In this document: piece after piece, positions 10,009 to 18,644 of the stretch
How the letters are laid out: the number at the start of each line of letters is the position of its first letter
How positions within the stretch are numbered: the stretch's first letter is position 1
NCBI GenBank assembly: GCA_018066125.1
Contig: JAGHSA010000062.1
Span: forward strand, 1 to 64,000
Reading direction: 5' to 3'
Source of the DNA: Candidatus Cryptobacteroides onthequi
Lineage (GTDB): Bacteria > Bacteroidota > Bacteroidia > Bacteroidales > UBA932
Length of the DNA stretch: 64,000 nucleotides
Program-made: the position numbers and the translations under genes
The notes under the pieces: model-generated
Seen by the model: the letters and a program-made list of their open reading frames with translations, nothing else
What the model was told of the DNA's origin: nothing
Databases searched by the model: none

Positions 10009-11484
10009 ATGAAAATCATGAACAAGATATATAGTTTGACAGCCATTGCCTCGGCAGTGCTTCTCATGTGCTCTTGTGGAAACGACTGGCTTGACCTTGA
10101 GCCGTCCACATCCATCAGCACAGACTCTTCAATCAATGCAATGCAGGACTGTAATGCCTCACTCAACGGCATCTACAGCGTCATGCAGAACGCATACGCA
10201 TATTCCGGACGCCTTGTCTATTACGGAGACGCAGCCGGAGACGACATGCAGGCCTACAAAGTGACAAGCCGCACGGGTGACGCATACCTTTTCGGTTATA
10301 CGGCATCAAATGTAAAGACCTCTTACTGGGAGTATCCATACGCTCTCATCAGTGCATGCAACACCATCCTCAATCAGGTGGACAAGATCGAAACAGGCGA
10401 TGAGGATCTCCGCAAATACTACAAGGGACAGGCTCTCGCTCTGCGCGGAATGTTCCTCTTCGACCTCACCAGACTGTTCGGCTATCCTTACAAGAAGGAC
10501 AACGGAGCAAGCCTTGGCGTGCCTATCATCACCGAGGTTCTCGACAAGGATGCAAAGCCTTCACGCAATACTGTCGCACAGTGTTACACTCAGATCATCA
10601 AAGACATCAAGGACGGAGCCGAGCTCATGAACACCAAGACCGGCAACGCTTTCCACAAGGGTTGGATCAACCGTCCTGCAGCTCTCTCGCTCCTGAGCCG
10701 CGTGTATCTGTACCATGGCGATGACGCTCTCGCCCTCTCTGCTGCGAAGGATGCAATGAGCGCTGCCAAGGCAAACAAGTTCGCCCTCTGGACAAACAGC
10801 GAATATGCAAGCGCATGGGGTGCCGATGTAGATGAAAGCGCACCTGGCGAGACCCTCTTCGAGATCATCAATCTCACAGACGACTCTCCGGGCAAGGAAG
10901 CTCTCGGTTACCTCTATGACGACTACGGCTACTATGACATCATGTGTACCAGCAGTTTCTACGAGCTGCTCTCATCTGATTCAAAGGATGTGCGCAACTC
11001 CATCGCCCCTATCTCATCCAAGCGCACAAAGCGCGTCTTCATCAAGAAGTACGCACCTCAGGGCTCCGAGATCATCCAGGATGCGAACATACGTCTCCTC
11101 CGCCTCTCCGAGACCTACCTCAATGCCGCAGAGGCCGCAATGAAGACCGGTGACAAGAAACTCGCAGCCGAGTACCTCAATGCCATCGTCACACGTGCAA
11201 ACCCTGCCAAGAGCGTCAGTGAAGACGAGATCACTCTCGAGAGGATCATGACCGAGCGCCGTCTGGAGCTTGTCGGTGAGGGACACCGCTTCTTCGATGC
11301 ACTCCGCGACGGCGGATACGTAGAGCGCAGAGATGTCTCTATCAAGGCCATCAGCAGCACCAAGCATCTCGTGATGTCTGATGAGAAGAAGAAGTTCAAC
11401 TGGAACTACGACCACTGCGTACTTCCTATTCCGATTTCTGAGATCGACGCCAACAACAATATCGATCAGAATCCAGGTTACTAG
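10009..11484 (+). CDS. SusD/RagB-like outer-membrane lipoprotein
   Basis: A 491-residue surface lipoprotein that caps the SusC-like barrel and binds the incoming glycan. The lipobox is LMCSC with the lipidated Cys at residue 23, followed by the usual SusD opening NDWLDLEPS. The helical TPR-like body contains the family C-terminal segment RRLELVGEGHRFFDALRDGG, and the protein ends with the common SusD pattern of an NPGY tail. The start could be ATG 10009 or 10018 (MNKIYS); both keep the signal peptide. It is co-transcribed with the SusC gene and closed by a strong terminator. Confidence 0.94.
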   Translation: MKIMNKIYSLTAIASAVLLMCSCGNDWLDLEPSTSISTDSSINAMQDCNASLNGIYSVMQNAYAYSGRLVYYGDAAGDDMQAYKVTSRTGDAYLFGYTASNVKTSYWEYPYALISACNTILNQVDKIETGDEDLRKYYKGQALALRGMFLFDLTRLFGYPYKKDNGASLGVPIITEVLDKDAKPSRNTVAQCYTQIIKDIKDGAELMNTKTGNAFHKGWINRPAALSLLSRVYLYHGDDALALSAAKDAMSAAKANKFALWTNSEYASAWGADVDESAPGETLFEIINLTDDSPGKEALGYLYDDYGYYDIMCTSSFYELLSSDSKDVRNSIAPISSKRTKRVFIKKYAPQGSEIIQDANIRLLRLSETYLNAAEAAMKTGDKKLAAEYLNAIVTRANPAKSVSEDEITLERIMTERRLELVGEGHRFFDALRDGGYVERRDVSIKAISSTKHLVMSDEKKKFNWNYDHCVLPIPISEIDANNNIDQNPGY

Positions 11485-11494
11485 GATATGAATA

Positions 11495-11526
11495 AAAAAG
11501 GCTTGCAGATGACTGCAAGCCTTTTT
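11495..11526. terminator. Bidirectional terminator between SusD gene and amidohydrolase
   Basis: A perfect 14-bp inverted repeat, AAAAAGGCTTGCAG with CTGCAAGCCTTTTT around an ATGA loop, has A-runs on one side and T-runs on the other. It can stop transcription from both converging genes. Confidence 0.85.
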
Positions 11527-11528
11527 CT

Positions 11529-13199
11529 TTATCCTCTGAGGATGATCTCTCCTGCCAGCGCTTCGGTATGCCTGCCGCTGGAGACTGCCTGGACGCCGTT
11601 GACAAAGACGTGTTCGATGCCCTTGGCGAAAGTGTGAGGCTGGGCGTATGTGGCCACATCGGCGATGGTTTCAGGGTTGAACACAGTGACATCGGCGATA
11701 TAGCCGGGTACCAGCAATCCCCTGTCAGTCATATGTATTCTGGATGCAGGAAGCGCCGTGCACTTGTATACAGCCGTGGCCATGTCGAGCACCTTGTCCT
11801 CACGGACGAACTTCTCGAAGAAGCGCGGGAAGGTGCCGTACGCACGGGGATGAGGGAGCTTCTTGCCGAGCACGCCCTCTGGGCAATACACGCTTCCGTC
11901 TGAGCCCGGCATGGACAGAGGGTGGGCATAGAGCCGCTTGAGATTGTCTTCCTTCATGGCGAATGTCGCCTGGTTGACGCGGAGCTTCTCCGTGATGAGC
12001 AGGTGCCTGATCATCTCCCATTCCTCCATTCCGGAGATATTGCAGCACTCCGCAATGTTCTTGCCGGCGTAGGCCTGGTTCGCAGGGTCGCTGCAGCCTG
12101 CGACGACCACCTGCTGAGCTCCGCCGAACCTCTCGAGCCTGCCCCTGGCATACCTGCCCATCTGCTCCGCGGTCTTCGGATTCTCAAGCCTGCGCATGAT
12201 ATCCGCATCGGTACCGTCACGCAGTTCGATAGGGATGAATGAGGTGAAACCGGTCGAGAATGCGGTATATGGGTATCTGTCGAAGGTGACGTCCACTCCC
12301 TCGGCACGGGCGTTTTCGATCTTTGCAAGAATCTGGTCGAGTTTGTCGAAATTGGCAGGATTCTGAGCCTTCAGGTGACTGATCTCAAGTCTCGCACCGC
12401 TGAGCTTTGCGGCAAGGATGGCCTCGTCCACAGCCTCAAGGACATGGTCGTCTTCGTTGCGCATGTGGATGCTGTAGAGAGCATCATGTTTCTTGATGAC
12501 CTTGCAGAGCTCCACCATCTCACGCGTGTCGCAATAGCAGCCCGGTGCATATTCGAGTCCGAATGAAATGCCTATCGCACCCATCTCCAGCTGCATCTCG
12601 AGTATGTCGCACATCTTCTTCAGGTCCTCGTCGGTCGCGGCCACATTGTAGGGTCCGACCACGGCTGCACGGATGTCGCCATGTCCCACGAGGGACGAGT
12701 AGTTGATGCCTATCTTATTCTCGCGGAGGGCGTCGTAGAAGCCGTCGATGTTTCTCCAAGCCGGATGGCCATATCGCTCGGTGCCTTTTATCTCCTCCCA
12801 TCTCTTGTCCGAGTACACGAACGGACCCTCTCCGCAATTGCCGCCCACCTCCGAGGTTATGCCCTGGAATATGCGGCTGTCACCCTTTGGTGCGAGGAAG
12901 AGATTTGTGTCGGTGTGGGAATGGATGTCGATGAAGCCGGGAGTGACTGCCAGTCCCTTTGCATCTATGATCTCTGCGGCGCTTTTCCCCAGATCTCTGC
13001 CAATGGCAGCTATCCTGCCGTCCTTCCATGCTATATCGCCGACGAAGCCGGCCTTGCCGCTGCCGTCATATATGGTGCCGCCCTTGACTATGGTGTCGAA
13101 TCTGTCTCTGGTGCGGATGAAACCGCATCCCGGAATGGCGGCCACACCGGCGGACATGAGTCCGAATGCCGATGTCCTGATGAAATCTCTTCTGTTCAT
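11529..13199 (-). CDS. D-aminoacylase-family amidohydrolase, exported
   Basis: A 556-residue metal-dependent hydrolase of the N-acyl-D-amino-acid deacylase type, which splits N-acyl groups from D-amino acids. The start at 13199 gives MNRRDFIRTS, a Tat-like twin-arginine leader, with a lipobox-like IPGC at Cys25; the longer upstream frame is rejected because the -7 element lies inside it. Metal-site features are IDIHSHTD (near residue 90) and the family Cys motif GGNCGEGP. A FDRYPYTAFSTGF segment and an EISHLKA strand match the barrel. Two Tat-signal proteins occur in this window (also 21191). A role in recycling D-amino acids from peptidoglycan or bacterial debris is inference. Confidence 0.85.
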   Translation of the reverse strand: MNRRDFIRTSAFGLMSAGVAAIPGCGFIRTRDRFDTIVKGGTIYDGSGKAGFVGDIAWKDGRIAAIGRDLGKSAAEIIDAKGLAVTPGFIDIHSHTDTNLFLAPKGDSRIFQGITSEVGGNCGEGPFVYSDKRWEEIKGTERYGHPAWRNIDGFYDALRENKIGINYSSLVGHGDIRAAVVGPYNVAATDEDLKKMCDILEMQLEMGAIGISFGLEYAPGCYCDTREMVELCKVIKKHDALYSIHMRNEDDHVLEAVDEAILAAKLSGARLEISHLKAQNPANFDKLDQILAKIENARAEGVDVTFDRYPYTAFSTGFTSFIPIELRDGTDADIMRRLENPKTAEQMGRYARGRLERFGGAQQVVVAGCSDPANQAYAGKNIAECCNISGMEEWEMIRHLLITEKLRVNQATFAMKEDNLKRLYAHPLSMPGSDGSVYCPEGVLGKKLPHPRAYGTFPRFFEKFVREDKVLDMATAVYKCTALPASRIHMTDRGLLVPGYIADVTVFNPETIADVATYAQPHTFAKGIEHVFVNGVQAVSSGRHTEALAGEIILRG

Positions 13200-13240
13200 T
13201 TTATTGCTTTTATGTTGCGTGACATCGCTGGATGCACAGA

Positions 13241-13248
13241 CAAAGATA
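13241..13248 (-). promoter_or_regulatory. -7 element of the amidohydrolase gene
   Basis: The minus strand reads TATCTTTG, 41 bp before the ATG at 13199. It lies back to back with the plus-strand -7 element at 13268, forming a compact divergent promoter region. Confidence 0.55.
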
Positions 13249-13267
13249 AATAATATCCGAAAAATGT

Positions 13268-13275
13268 TAAATTTG
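13268..13275 (+). promoter_or_regulatory. -7 element of the RelA/SpoT-type operon
   Basis: TAAATTTG matches TAnnTTTG exactly and stands 21 bp before the ATG at 13297, first gene of the three-gene operon. It supports choosing that ATG rather than the in-frame ATG at 13264, which would be upstream of the transcript start. Confidence 0.5.
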
Positions 13276-13296
13276 TATGAAACAAGTACATTAACG

Positions 13297-13758
13297 ATGA
13301 AGATATACGCAGCATCATCCTGGCGCAACGCCTGGTATCCGGAAGTCGTCAAGGCGCTCCGCGATGCCGGACACATGGTCTATGATTTCCGCGACCCGTC
13401 ATCTGACGGATCACTTGCCGTTCTCGGCGTGGATGCAAAGGACGACAGCCAGCCTTTCAAATGGCAGCTCGTCGGTGAGGACTACATGGACTGGACCCCG
13501 GAACAATACAGGGAGAAACTTCAGGACCCTTTGGCCGTACGCCAGTTCGCCAACGATATCCGCGCCATGGAAGCATGTGAGGCATGCGTGCTCGTACTCC
13601 CCTGCGGCCGGTCGGCTCACACAGAAGCCGGATGGTTCGCGGGACGCGGATTGAAAGTCATCGCCTTCATTCCTGAAAGACAGGAACCGGAGCTCATGTA
13701 CAAACTCTTCGACGGAGTGGCATGCTCCATAGAGGAATTGACAGCAACCCTGAAATAG
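13297..13758 (+). CDS. Nucleoside 2-deoxyribosyltransferase-like protein
   Basis: A 153-residue cytoplasmic protein of the nucleoside 2-deoxyribosyltransferase-like fold, a Rossmannoid family that cleaves or transfers N-glycosidic bonds of nucleosides or nucleotides. Visible features are the opening strand and loop KIYAASSWRN, then GHMVYDFRDP (about 27-36), then ACVLVLPCGRSAHTEAGW with the candidate catalytic Glu in HTEAG, and a closing KVIAFIP strand. No signal peptide or membrane segment. The next gene starts 6 bp downstream, so it is the first gene of an operon with a membrane protein and a RelA/SpoT-type synthetase. The substrate is unknown. Confidence 0.72.
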   Translation: MKIYAASSWRNAWYPEVVKALRDAGHMVYDFRDPSSDGSLAVLGVDAKDDSQPFKWQLVGEDYMDWTPEQYREKLQDPLAVRQFANDIRAMEACEACVLVLPCGRSAHTEAGWFAGRGLKVIAFIPERQEPELMYKLFDGVACSIEELTATLK

Positions 13759-13764
13759 AAAGAC

Positions 13765-15153
13765 ATGATTTCATTCCATATCTCCGCACTTGCAGCGACG
13801 CTGCTGCTCCTGCTCTATGTATCCATAAACGTTTTGGTCCCAAGATTCAGGAAATTCACCTTGAAGCATATCCTGGGGCTTATGTCGGGCACTTTCCTTG
13901 CCGGTTACGTCATCTATCTGTGGGGATTCTGGCACGGAGCATCCGACAATTTCTTCACCGCATCCCTCAGGGCACTCATTTCCGCTCTGGAGATGTTCGC
14001 ATCCCGCAATGACCTCATCGAGGTGTCAGAGCACCTGAAAGAAGACAATCCACTGTATATGGCCCTCTTCGCGCTGATCCATTTCCAGGCTCTGATGCTC
14101 ACACTCATCTTCATCGTCGACATCTTCGGCAAGAGGCTCGAGTCCAGGATACTGGCAAATGGCCTGGTCCTCGGTGCGAAATCACGCAGACTTTTCCTGT
14201 TCGACGGAGCGGATGAAAGAACCGAGGCCATCGTGAAGAGTCTCGAAAAGGACCCCGGCAATCTGATTGTCTTCGTGAAGGGCATGCTTGACCCTGAAGT
14301 CAAATCACTGTCGATATTCGAAGCCTTCATCAAAGGTTCGAGGAACAGGGCGAAGGCTGACGGATTCGAGGATCTCGGACATGTGCTCAACACTCCTGTC
14401 TCTCTCTCCGTGGCACTGAGCACAAGAAAGGGATGGGTCTACAGAAGCATGATGAAGCTCATCTGCAGATGCAGGTCCACAGAGGTATTCCTCCTCTCAT
14501 GGGAGTCTGCCATGAATGCAGAGGCTGCCTATGCCCTCTCGCAGGATCTTCCTGAAGGTATGGATGTCACCATCCACGCAGGCGTGAATGTCAACAGGGC
14601 TCACGCCGGAAAACTTGCCGGACAGAAATATGTGAAGATATTCAACCGTTCTTTCCGTGTGGTCGAAGACCTCTGCGGCAGGACACCTGTCCTGGAGGAA
14701 GGTAAGGACAGAAAGACCCTCATTCTCGGATTCGGGCACACAGCCATGCGCTGTGTGGAAGTGCTTTCAGAATCCGGTTTCAAGTCAATAGACGTGATAG
14801 ATCCCGAGACCGGACGCAGAAAGGAGGAATTCCTCTGCTTCCATCCAGCGCTGCGTGGCAAGGAGGGCCTGAGGTTCTTCAGCCATGCACTCAGGAGCAA
14901 TGATTTCTGGGCTTATCTCTACGAAAACATCGCCGCGACGGGCAACGTGATCATTTTCGGCCAGGACAAGGCTGCAAACTATGAATACGCAACCCAGATA
15001 CTCAGATATGCCGTAAGTGTAAAATCCGACATGTCCGACTTCCACATCTACCTCATGGAAGACAGCAGGCAGCCTGGAGACGATGAAAGTCACATCCATT
15101 TCTTCGGCACCACTGAAAACATCTACAACTATCAGCAAATCACCAAATCCTAA
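13765..15153 (+). CDS. Membrane protein with RCK/TrkA-N-like cytoplasmic region
   Basis: A 462-residue protein I cannot place in a named family. It has three membrane segments (about 5-22, 34-54, 95-117). A long soluble part follows with two Rossmann-like halves: one begins near residue 145 (SRRLFLFDGADERTEAIV) and the second near 318 with LILGFGHTAMRCVEV, a GxGxxA-type nucleotide-binding loop followed by an acidic strand end. This layout resembles RCK or TrkA-N domains that gate ion channels. It is sandwiched, with gaps of 6 and 11 bp, between a deoxyribosyltransferase-like gene and a RelA/SpoT-type synthetase. A sensor, channel or effector that responds to a nucleotide signal is inference. 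Confidence 0.6.
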   Translation: MISFHISALAATLLLLLYVSINVLVPRFRKFTLKHILGLMSGTFLAGYVIYLWGFWHGASDNFFTASLRALISALEMFASRNDLIEVSEHLKEDNPLYMALFALIHFQALMLTLIFIVDIFGKRLESRILANGLVLGAKSRRLFLFDGADERTEAIVKSLEKDPGNLIVFVKGMLDPEVKSLSIFEAFIKGSRNRAKADGFEDLGHVLNTPVSLSVALSTRKGWVYRSMMKLICRCRSTEVFLLSWESAMNAEAAYALSQDLPEGMDVTIHAGVNVNRAHAGKLAGQKYVKIFNRSFRVVEDLCGRTPVLEEGKDRKTLILGFGHTAMRCVEVLSESGFKSIDVIDPETGRRKEEFLCFHPALRGKEGLRFFSHALRSNDFWAYLYENIAATGNVIIFGQDKAANYEYATQILRYAVSVKSDMSDFHIYLMEDSRQPGDDESHIHFFGTTENIYNYQQITKS

Positions 15154-15164
15154 TATTCTTCGCC

Positions 15165-16235
15165 ATGTCAGAAACAAAAGACTACGGTCTGGATCTTCAC
15201 TGCAGCATGATACTCGACGAGTATCGTGAAATACTCCCTGAAGCCGAGGAGATAAAGAATGAAGTCATCTCCATGCTGCGCAAGGCTGTGTCGGACAACA
15301 ATCTCATGGTCGCAGCAGTGGAGGGAAGAGTCAAGACAGAGTCCAGTCTGGCCGGAAAGCTTGAGCTGAAAGGCAACAAGTATCATTTCCTTTCTGACAT
15401 CACAGACATCATCGGCGTGAGAGTCATCACCTTCTACACAGACGATGTCGACAAGATAGCGGCCATCGCCGAGAACCTCTTCGAGGTGGACTGGGAGAAC
15501 TCTGTCGATAAGCGCAAGATGCATGAGATCGACAGTTTCGGCTACAATTCCCTGCACTATATCTGCCGCCTTCCAGGACATGAACAGAGGTTCGAGATTC
15601 AGATGCGCACTACCCTGCAGCACATGTGGGCCACAATGCATCACGATACCGGATATAAGAGCGATGTGGAAATACCTTCCGAATACATCCGTACCATGAA
15701 CCGTCTTGCCGGCATGCTCGAGCTTGCGGATGATGAGTTCGCACGCATCAGGACCAGCATCAACGACTACCGCCGCAAGGTGCAGGCCCTGGTGGAGGAC
15801 GGGGATTTCGAGAAGATACCTCTCAACGGGGACACATACCGCAATTATCTGACACTCAACCCTTTCGACAAACTGAACAAAAGGATTGCAGCCATCAACC
15901 AGGCTGAGGTGCACAGCACATCACTGATGCCGTATCTGGAAGTGTTCCATATGCTTGGATTCAAGACTCTCGGAGATATCGAGAGACTTATCAGGGACCA
16001 TGGCGAGAATGCCTACCAGCTGGCAGTCCTTCAGATCGGAGGCACAGATCTGGACATCATCTCGGCAAGTGTGGCTGTCCAGGACCTCTGTATCGTGTAT
16101 GAACTGGAAAGAGGCGGCGGCATTCTCGGGCTGAAAAAACTCTTCGACACGATAGACGGAGAGTCGGCATACAACAGAAGCCGGGCCGAAAGAGTCATCA
16201 GCCAGGCCTCTCATCTAAGATTCATGCAGGGCTGA
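15165..16235 (+). CDS. RelA/SpoT-domain (alarmone synthetase-like) protein
   Basis: A 356-residue protein with a RelA/SpoT nucleotidyltransferase domain (about 20-190), which in characterised members transfers pyrophosphate from ATP to GTP, GDP or other nucleotides. Visible motifs are EGRVKTESSLAGKL (ATP-binding basic residues), DIIGVRVI with metal-binding-type Asp81, FGYNSLHY with the base-stacking Tyr127, and FEIQMRTTLQHMWA. The usual Glu of the WAxxEH motif is His159 here. No HD hydrolase, TGS or ACT domain is present. The C-terminal half is helical and of unknown role. Third gene of a tight operon; it could be a housekeeping small alarmone synthetase, an altered-product synthetase or a toxin-like one. 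Confidence 0.82.
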   Translation: MSETKDYGLDLHCSMILDEYREILPEAEEIKNEVISMLRKAVSDNNLMVAAVEGRVKTESSLAGKLELKGNKYHFLSDITDIIGVRVITFYTDDVDKIAAIAENLFEVDWENSVDKRKMHEIDSFGYNSLHYICRLPGHEQRFEIQMRTTLQHMWATMHHDTGYKSDVEIPSEYIRTMNRLAGMLELADDEFARIRTSINDYRRKVQALVEDGDFEKIPLNGDTYRNYLTLNPFDKLNKRIAAINQAEVHSTSLMPYLEVFHMLGFKTLGDIERLIRDHGENAYQLAVLQIGGTDLDIISASVAVQDLCIVYELERGGGILGLKKLFDTIDGESAYNRSRAERVISQASHLRFMQG

Positions 16236-16242
16236 CCGGCTG

Positions 16243-18159
16243 CTACAGATGGTTGCAGCGGAGGCAGAGAAGAGTGATGTCGTCACTTCTCTGGGCATCT
16301 CCCACGAAGCCGTTCACATCATTCACCAGCTTCTCCACTATCTCACGGCTGGTGCTGTCCTTCGGCATGGATTTCAGGCATGATATCATCCTGCTCTCTT
16401 CAAAGAGATCATGCCGGGCATTTTCCGCCTCGGTGACGCCATCGGTATAGAGAAGCAGCATGCAGCCCGGTGTGATGTTCATGGTCACATCCCTGTATTC
16501 GAAACCGGGAACGACGCCTACCGCAATATTTGTAGGGATATGGTTGATCAGGTGGTATTCGGCATCTGGAACAGCCTTCATCGAAACAGGATCGACAATG
16601 CTTCCGTTGGTGACCGGAAGGTTGTGGCCGCAGTTGCATATCTTGAGTTCACCGCTCACGAGATCGTATGAGCATATCATCATGGTCACGAACATGCCCA
16701 TCTCATTGCCGTCAGCGATGGCGTCATTGAGGATGCGGGCTATCTGGCTCGGAGTCTTGTCGACAGATGCCGTGTTGCGGAACAGAGTGCGTGTGATAGC
16801 CATGAGCAGCGATGCAGGAACTCCCTTGCCGGACACATCGCCGATGCAGAAGAAGAACTTGTCTTCGAGAAGCACGAAATCATAGAGGTCGCCTCCGACA
16901 GCCTGAGCCGGAGTGAGGGATGCAAAGATGTCGAGATTGTCACGCTCCGGGTACGGAGGGAAAATCTTCGGCACCATGGCCATCTGTATGGCTCTGGCGA
17001 TGTCGAGTTCCCTCTCTATCGATGCCTTCTTTCTGCTGGTGTCCTCCAGTTTGGAGATATACTCATCCAGAGATACCTTCATGGATGCGAGAGCGACTCT
17101 GAGGTCGTAGAGTTCATTGCGGTCCTTGATCACCGGCAGGTCCACATCGAAGTCGCCATGAGATATCTGACGGGCTGCAGCAGCGAACTTCTCGAGGGGC
17201 TTTGTGAGGCGGTTGATGACGAAAAGCGAGCCTGCGAGGAGGAGAAGGAGCCCTATGAGCATGTTCACAAGCATGACCTTCATCATCTTCTGAGAGCGTC
17301 CCACCATGGCACTTTCCGGTACAGAGAGCAGTACTGTCCATCCTGTCTCAGAAACCGGCGACTTGAACATGTAGGACTTCTCTTTGCCGGTTCCTTCGGT
17401 GATGTAACGCACATCAGACATGGCAAAAGCCACTATGCTATCCGGCGCCTTCACTTCAAGCACCGAATCGTGATCAGGGTGTGCGATATAGCGTCCTTCT
17501 CTGTCTATGAGGTACAGAGCAGATCCTTCGTATGGTCTGAGAGTCTGGAGCGAGTCAGAGAGGGCGTTGAGATTCTGATCGACGGCTACCACGCACTCGG
17601 TCCTGCCGTCATCGCCGATGACAGGTACGTTGTATGAAACAATCATGGTACCGTTGGATTCCATGAACGGCTCCGACCAGCCGCTCATACGGCTTTCGGC
17701 AGGAGTCTTATACCATTCAGACGCCCTGAAGTCTTTTTTCTCGGCAAGATCGATAAATATATAGCTGTCACCACTCCTCATGAGATAAGGACACCACGGA
17801 CCTGGATGACCGTATATGGTGCCGTCTTCATAGCCTATGCAGAGTCCCTGGATGTGACGGTTGGACTCGAGGAAAGTCTGTCCCACGACATCCGCATTCT
17901 TGAACTCATATCTCATCAAAGGCGAATTGATGACGCCTATCAGGTTGTCTGATGCCACCTTCATGCCGTTGAGCATGCCATCGAGTGCCTTGGTAGCCAT
18001 CTGGAGCTTCGATGTGACTATGTTTGACACGCTGTCCCTTATCTCACGCGTAGTGAAGTACAGTGACCCCGATAAGATAAGGAAGAAGGCGATCAGCGAT
18101 GCGCATAAAACATTGACGCAAAGCTTCAATTTGAATGAATGTCTGGGATTTACAGTCAT
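16243..18159 (-). CDS. Membrane sensor with SpoIIE-type PP2C phosphatase domain
   Basis: A 638-residue protein with a membrane segment near the N-terminus (about 12-34), a large extracytoplasmic Cache-like sensor, a second membrane segment (about 285-308) and a HAMP-like linker. A C-terminal SpoIIE/RsbU phosphatase domain carries GGDLYDF, CIGDVSGKGVPASLLMA and YTDGVTEA. It should dephosphorylate a STAS antagonist to switch a partner kinase. The start at 18159 (MTVNPRHS) is chosen over an in-frame ATG at 18189, because the -7 element at 18177-18184 lies downstream of the latter. It is divergent from the kinase and STAS genes that complete the module. Confidence 0.9.
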   Translation of the reverse strand: MTVNPRHSFKLKLCVNVLCASLIAFFLILSGSLYFTTREIRDSVSNIVTSKLQMATKALDGMLNGMKVASDNLIGVINSPLMRYEFKNADVVGQTFLESNRHIQGLCIGYEDGTIYGHPGPWCPYLMRSGDSYIFIDLAEKKDFRASEWYKTPAESRMSGWSEPFMESNGTMIVSYNVPVIGDDGRTECVVAVDQNLNALSDSLQTLRPYEGSALYLIDREGRYIAHPDHDSVLEVKAPDSIVAFAMSDVRYITEGTGKEKSYMFKSPVSETGWTVLLSVPESAMVGRSQKMMKVMLVNMLIGLLLLLAGSLFVINRLTKPLEKFAAAARQISHGDFDVDLPVIKDRNELYDLRVALASMKVSLDEYISKLEDTSRKKASIERELDIARAIQMAMVPKIFPPYPERDNLDIFASLTPAQAVGGDLYDFVLLEDKFFFCIGDVSGKGVPASLLMAITRTLFRNTASVDKTPSQIARILNDAIADGNEMGMFVTMMICSYDLVSGELKICNCGHNLPVTNGSIVDPVSMKAVPDAEYHLINHIPTNIAVGVVPGFEYRDVTMNITPGCMLLLYTDGVTEAENARHDLFEESRMISCLKSMPKDSTSREIVEKLVNDVNGFVGDAQRSDDITLLCLRCNHL

Positions 18160-18176
18160 ATTGATAAAAGCTGCTC

Positions 18177-18184
18177 CAAAATTA
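18177..18184 (-). promoter_or_regulatory. -7 element of the phosphatase gene
   Basis: The minus strand reads TAATTTTG, 17 bp upstream of the ATG at 18159. It decides the start of the phosphatase gene. Confidence 0.5.
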
Positions 18185-18196
18185 AACATCTTTTGG

Positions 18197-18204
18197 TAAC
18201 TTTG
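18197..18204 (+). promoter_or_regulatory. -7 element of the kinase-STAS genes
   Basis: TAACTTTG, 27 bp before the ATG at 18232. It stands 12 bp from the opposing phosphatase -7 element, so the two arms of the switch share one very short promoter region and could compete for polymerase. Confidence 0.5.
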
Positions 18205-18231
18205 GAAATCATAACCACATATTGAACCAAT

Positions 18232-18636
18232 ATGTTGATAAGATTCGAACCGATCAGCGAAAAATGTGCGGAGATCATCGAGCAGCTCATGTCTGCTCCC
18301 GAGATGCCGCAGGATGACGGGCTGCTGTTCAAGATACGCCTCTGCGTCGAAGAGGCTGTGGAGAATATCGTCAGCTATGCCTACCTGCGTGGCGACGGGT
18401 GGCTTGAAGCCCAGACCGACGTCCTGGGAGACTCGCTTGTCATCACTCTCAGGGATGCAGGTACGCCCTTCAACCCGCTGGACACCCCGGACCCGGACAT
18501 CACTCTTTCTGCCGAGGAGCGCCAGCCGGGAGGACTGGGCATATTCCTCTGCAAGAAGATGATGGACACCCTGAATTATGAATACAAAGACGGATGCAAC
18601 ATCTTCTGCATGTCGATCAAAACGAAAACAAACTGA
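18232..18636 (+). CDS. RsbW-like anti-sigma/serine kinase (HATPase)
   Basis: A 134-residue cytoplasmic ATP-binding protein of the GHKL anti-sigma-factor kinase type. The N-box is in CVEEAVENIVSYAY (near residue 45), the G1-like DAGTPFNPL near residue 78 and the G2 box QPGGLGIFLCKKMMD near residue 100. In partner switching such kinases phosphorylate a STAS antagonist and hold a target protein. The STAS gene follows 8 bp downstream, and a SpoIIE-type phosphatase is divergent. The target, a sigma factor or another output, is not in this neighbourhood. Confidence 0.9.
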   Translation: MLIRFEPISEKCAEIIEQLMSAPEMPQDDGLLFKIRLCVEEAVENIVSYAYLRGDGWLEAQTDVLGDSLVITLRDAGTPFNPLDTPDPDITLSAEERQPGGLGIFLCKKMMDTLNYEYKDGCNIFCMSIKTKTN

Positions 18637-18644
18637 TAAAAGAT

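Noticed and set aside
18157..18189. Upstream start (MFNFGAAF) for the SpoIIE-type phosphatase
   Set aside because: The -7 element at 18177-18184 lies downstream of that ATG, so it would not be on the transcript.
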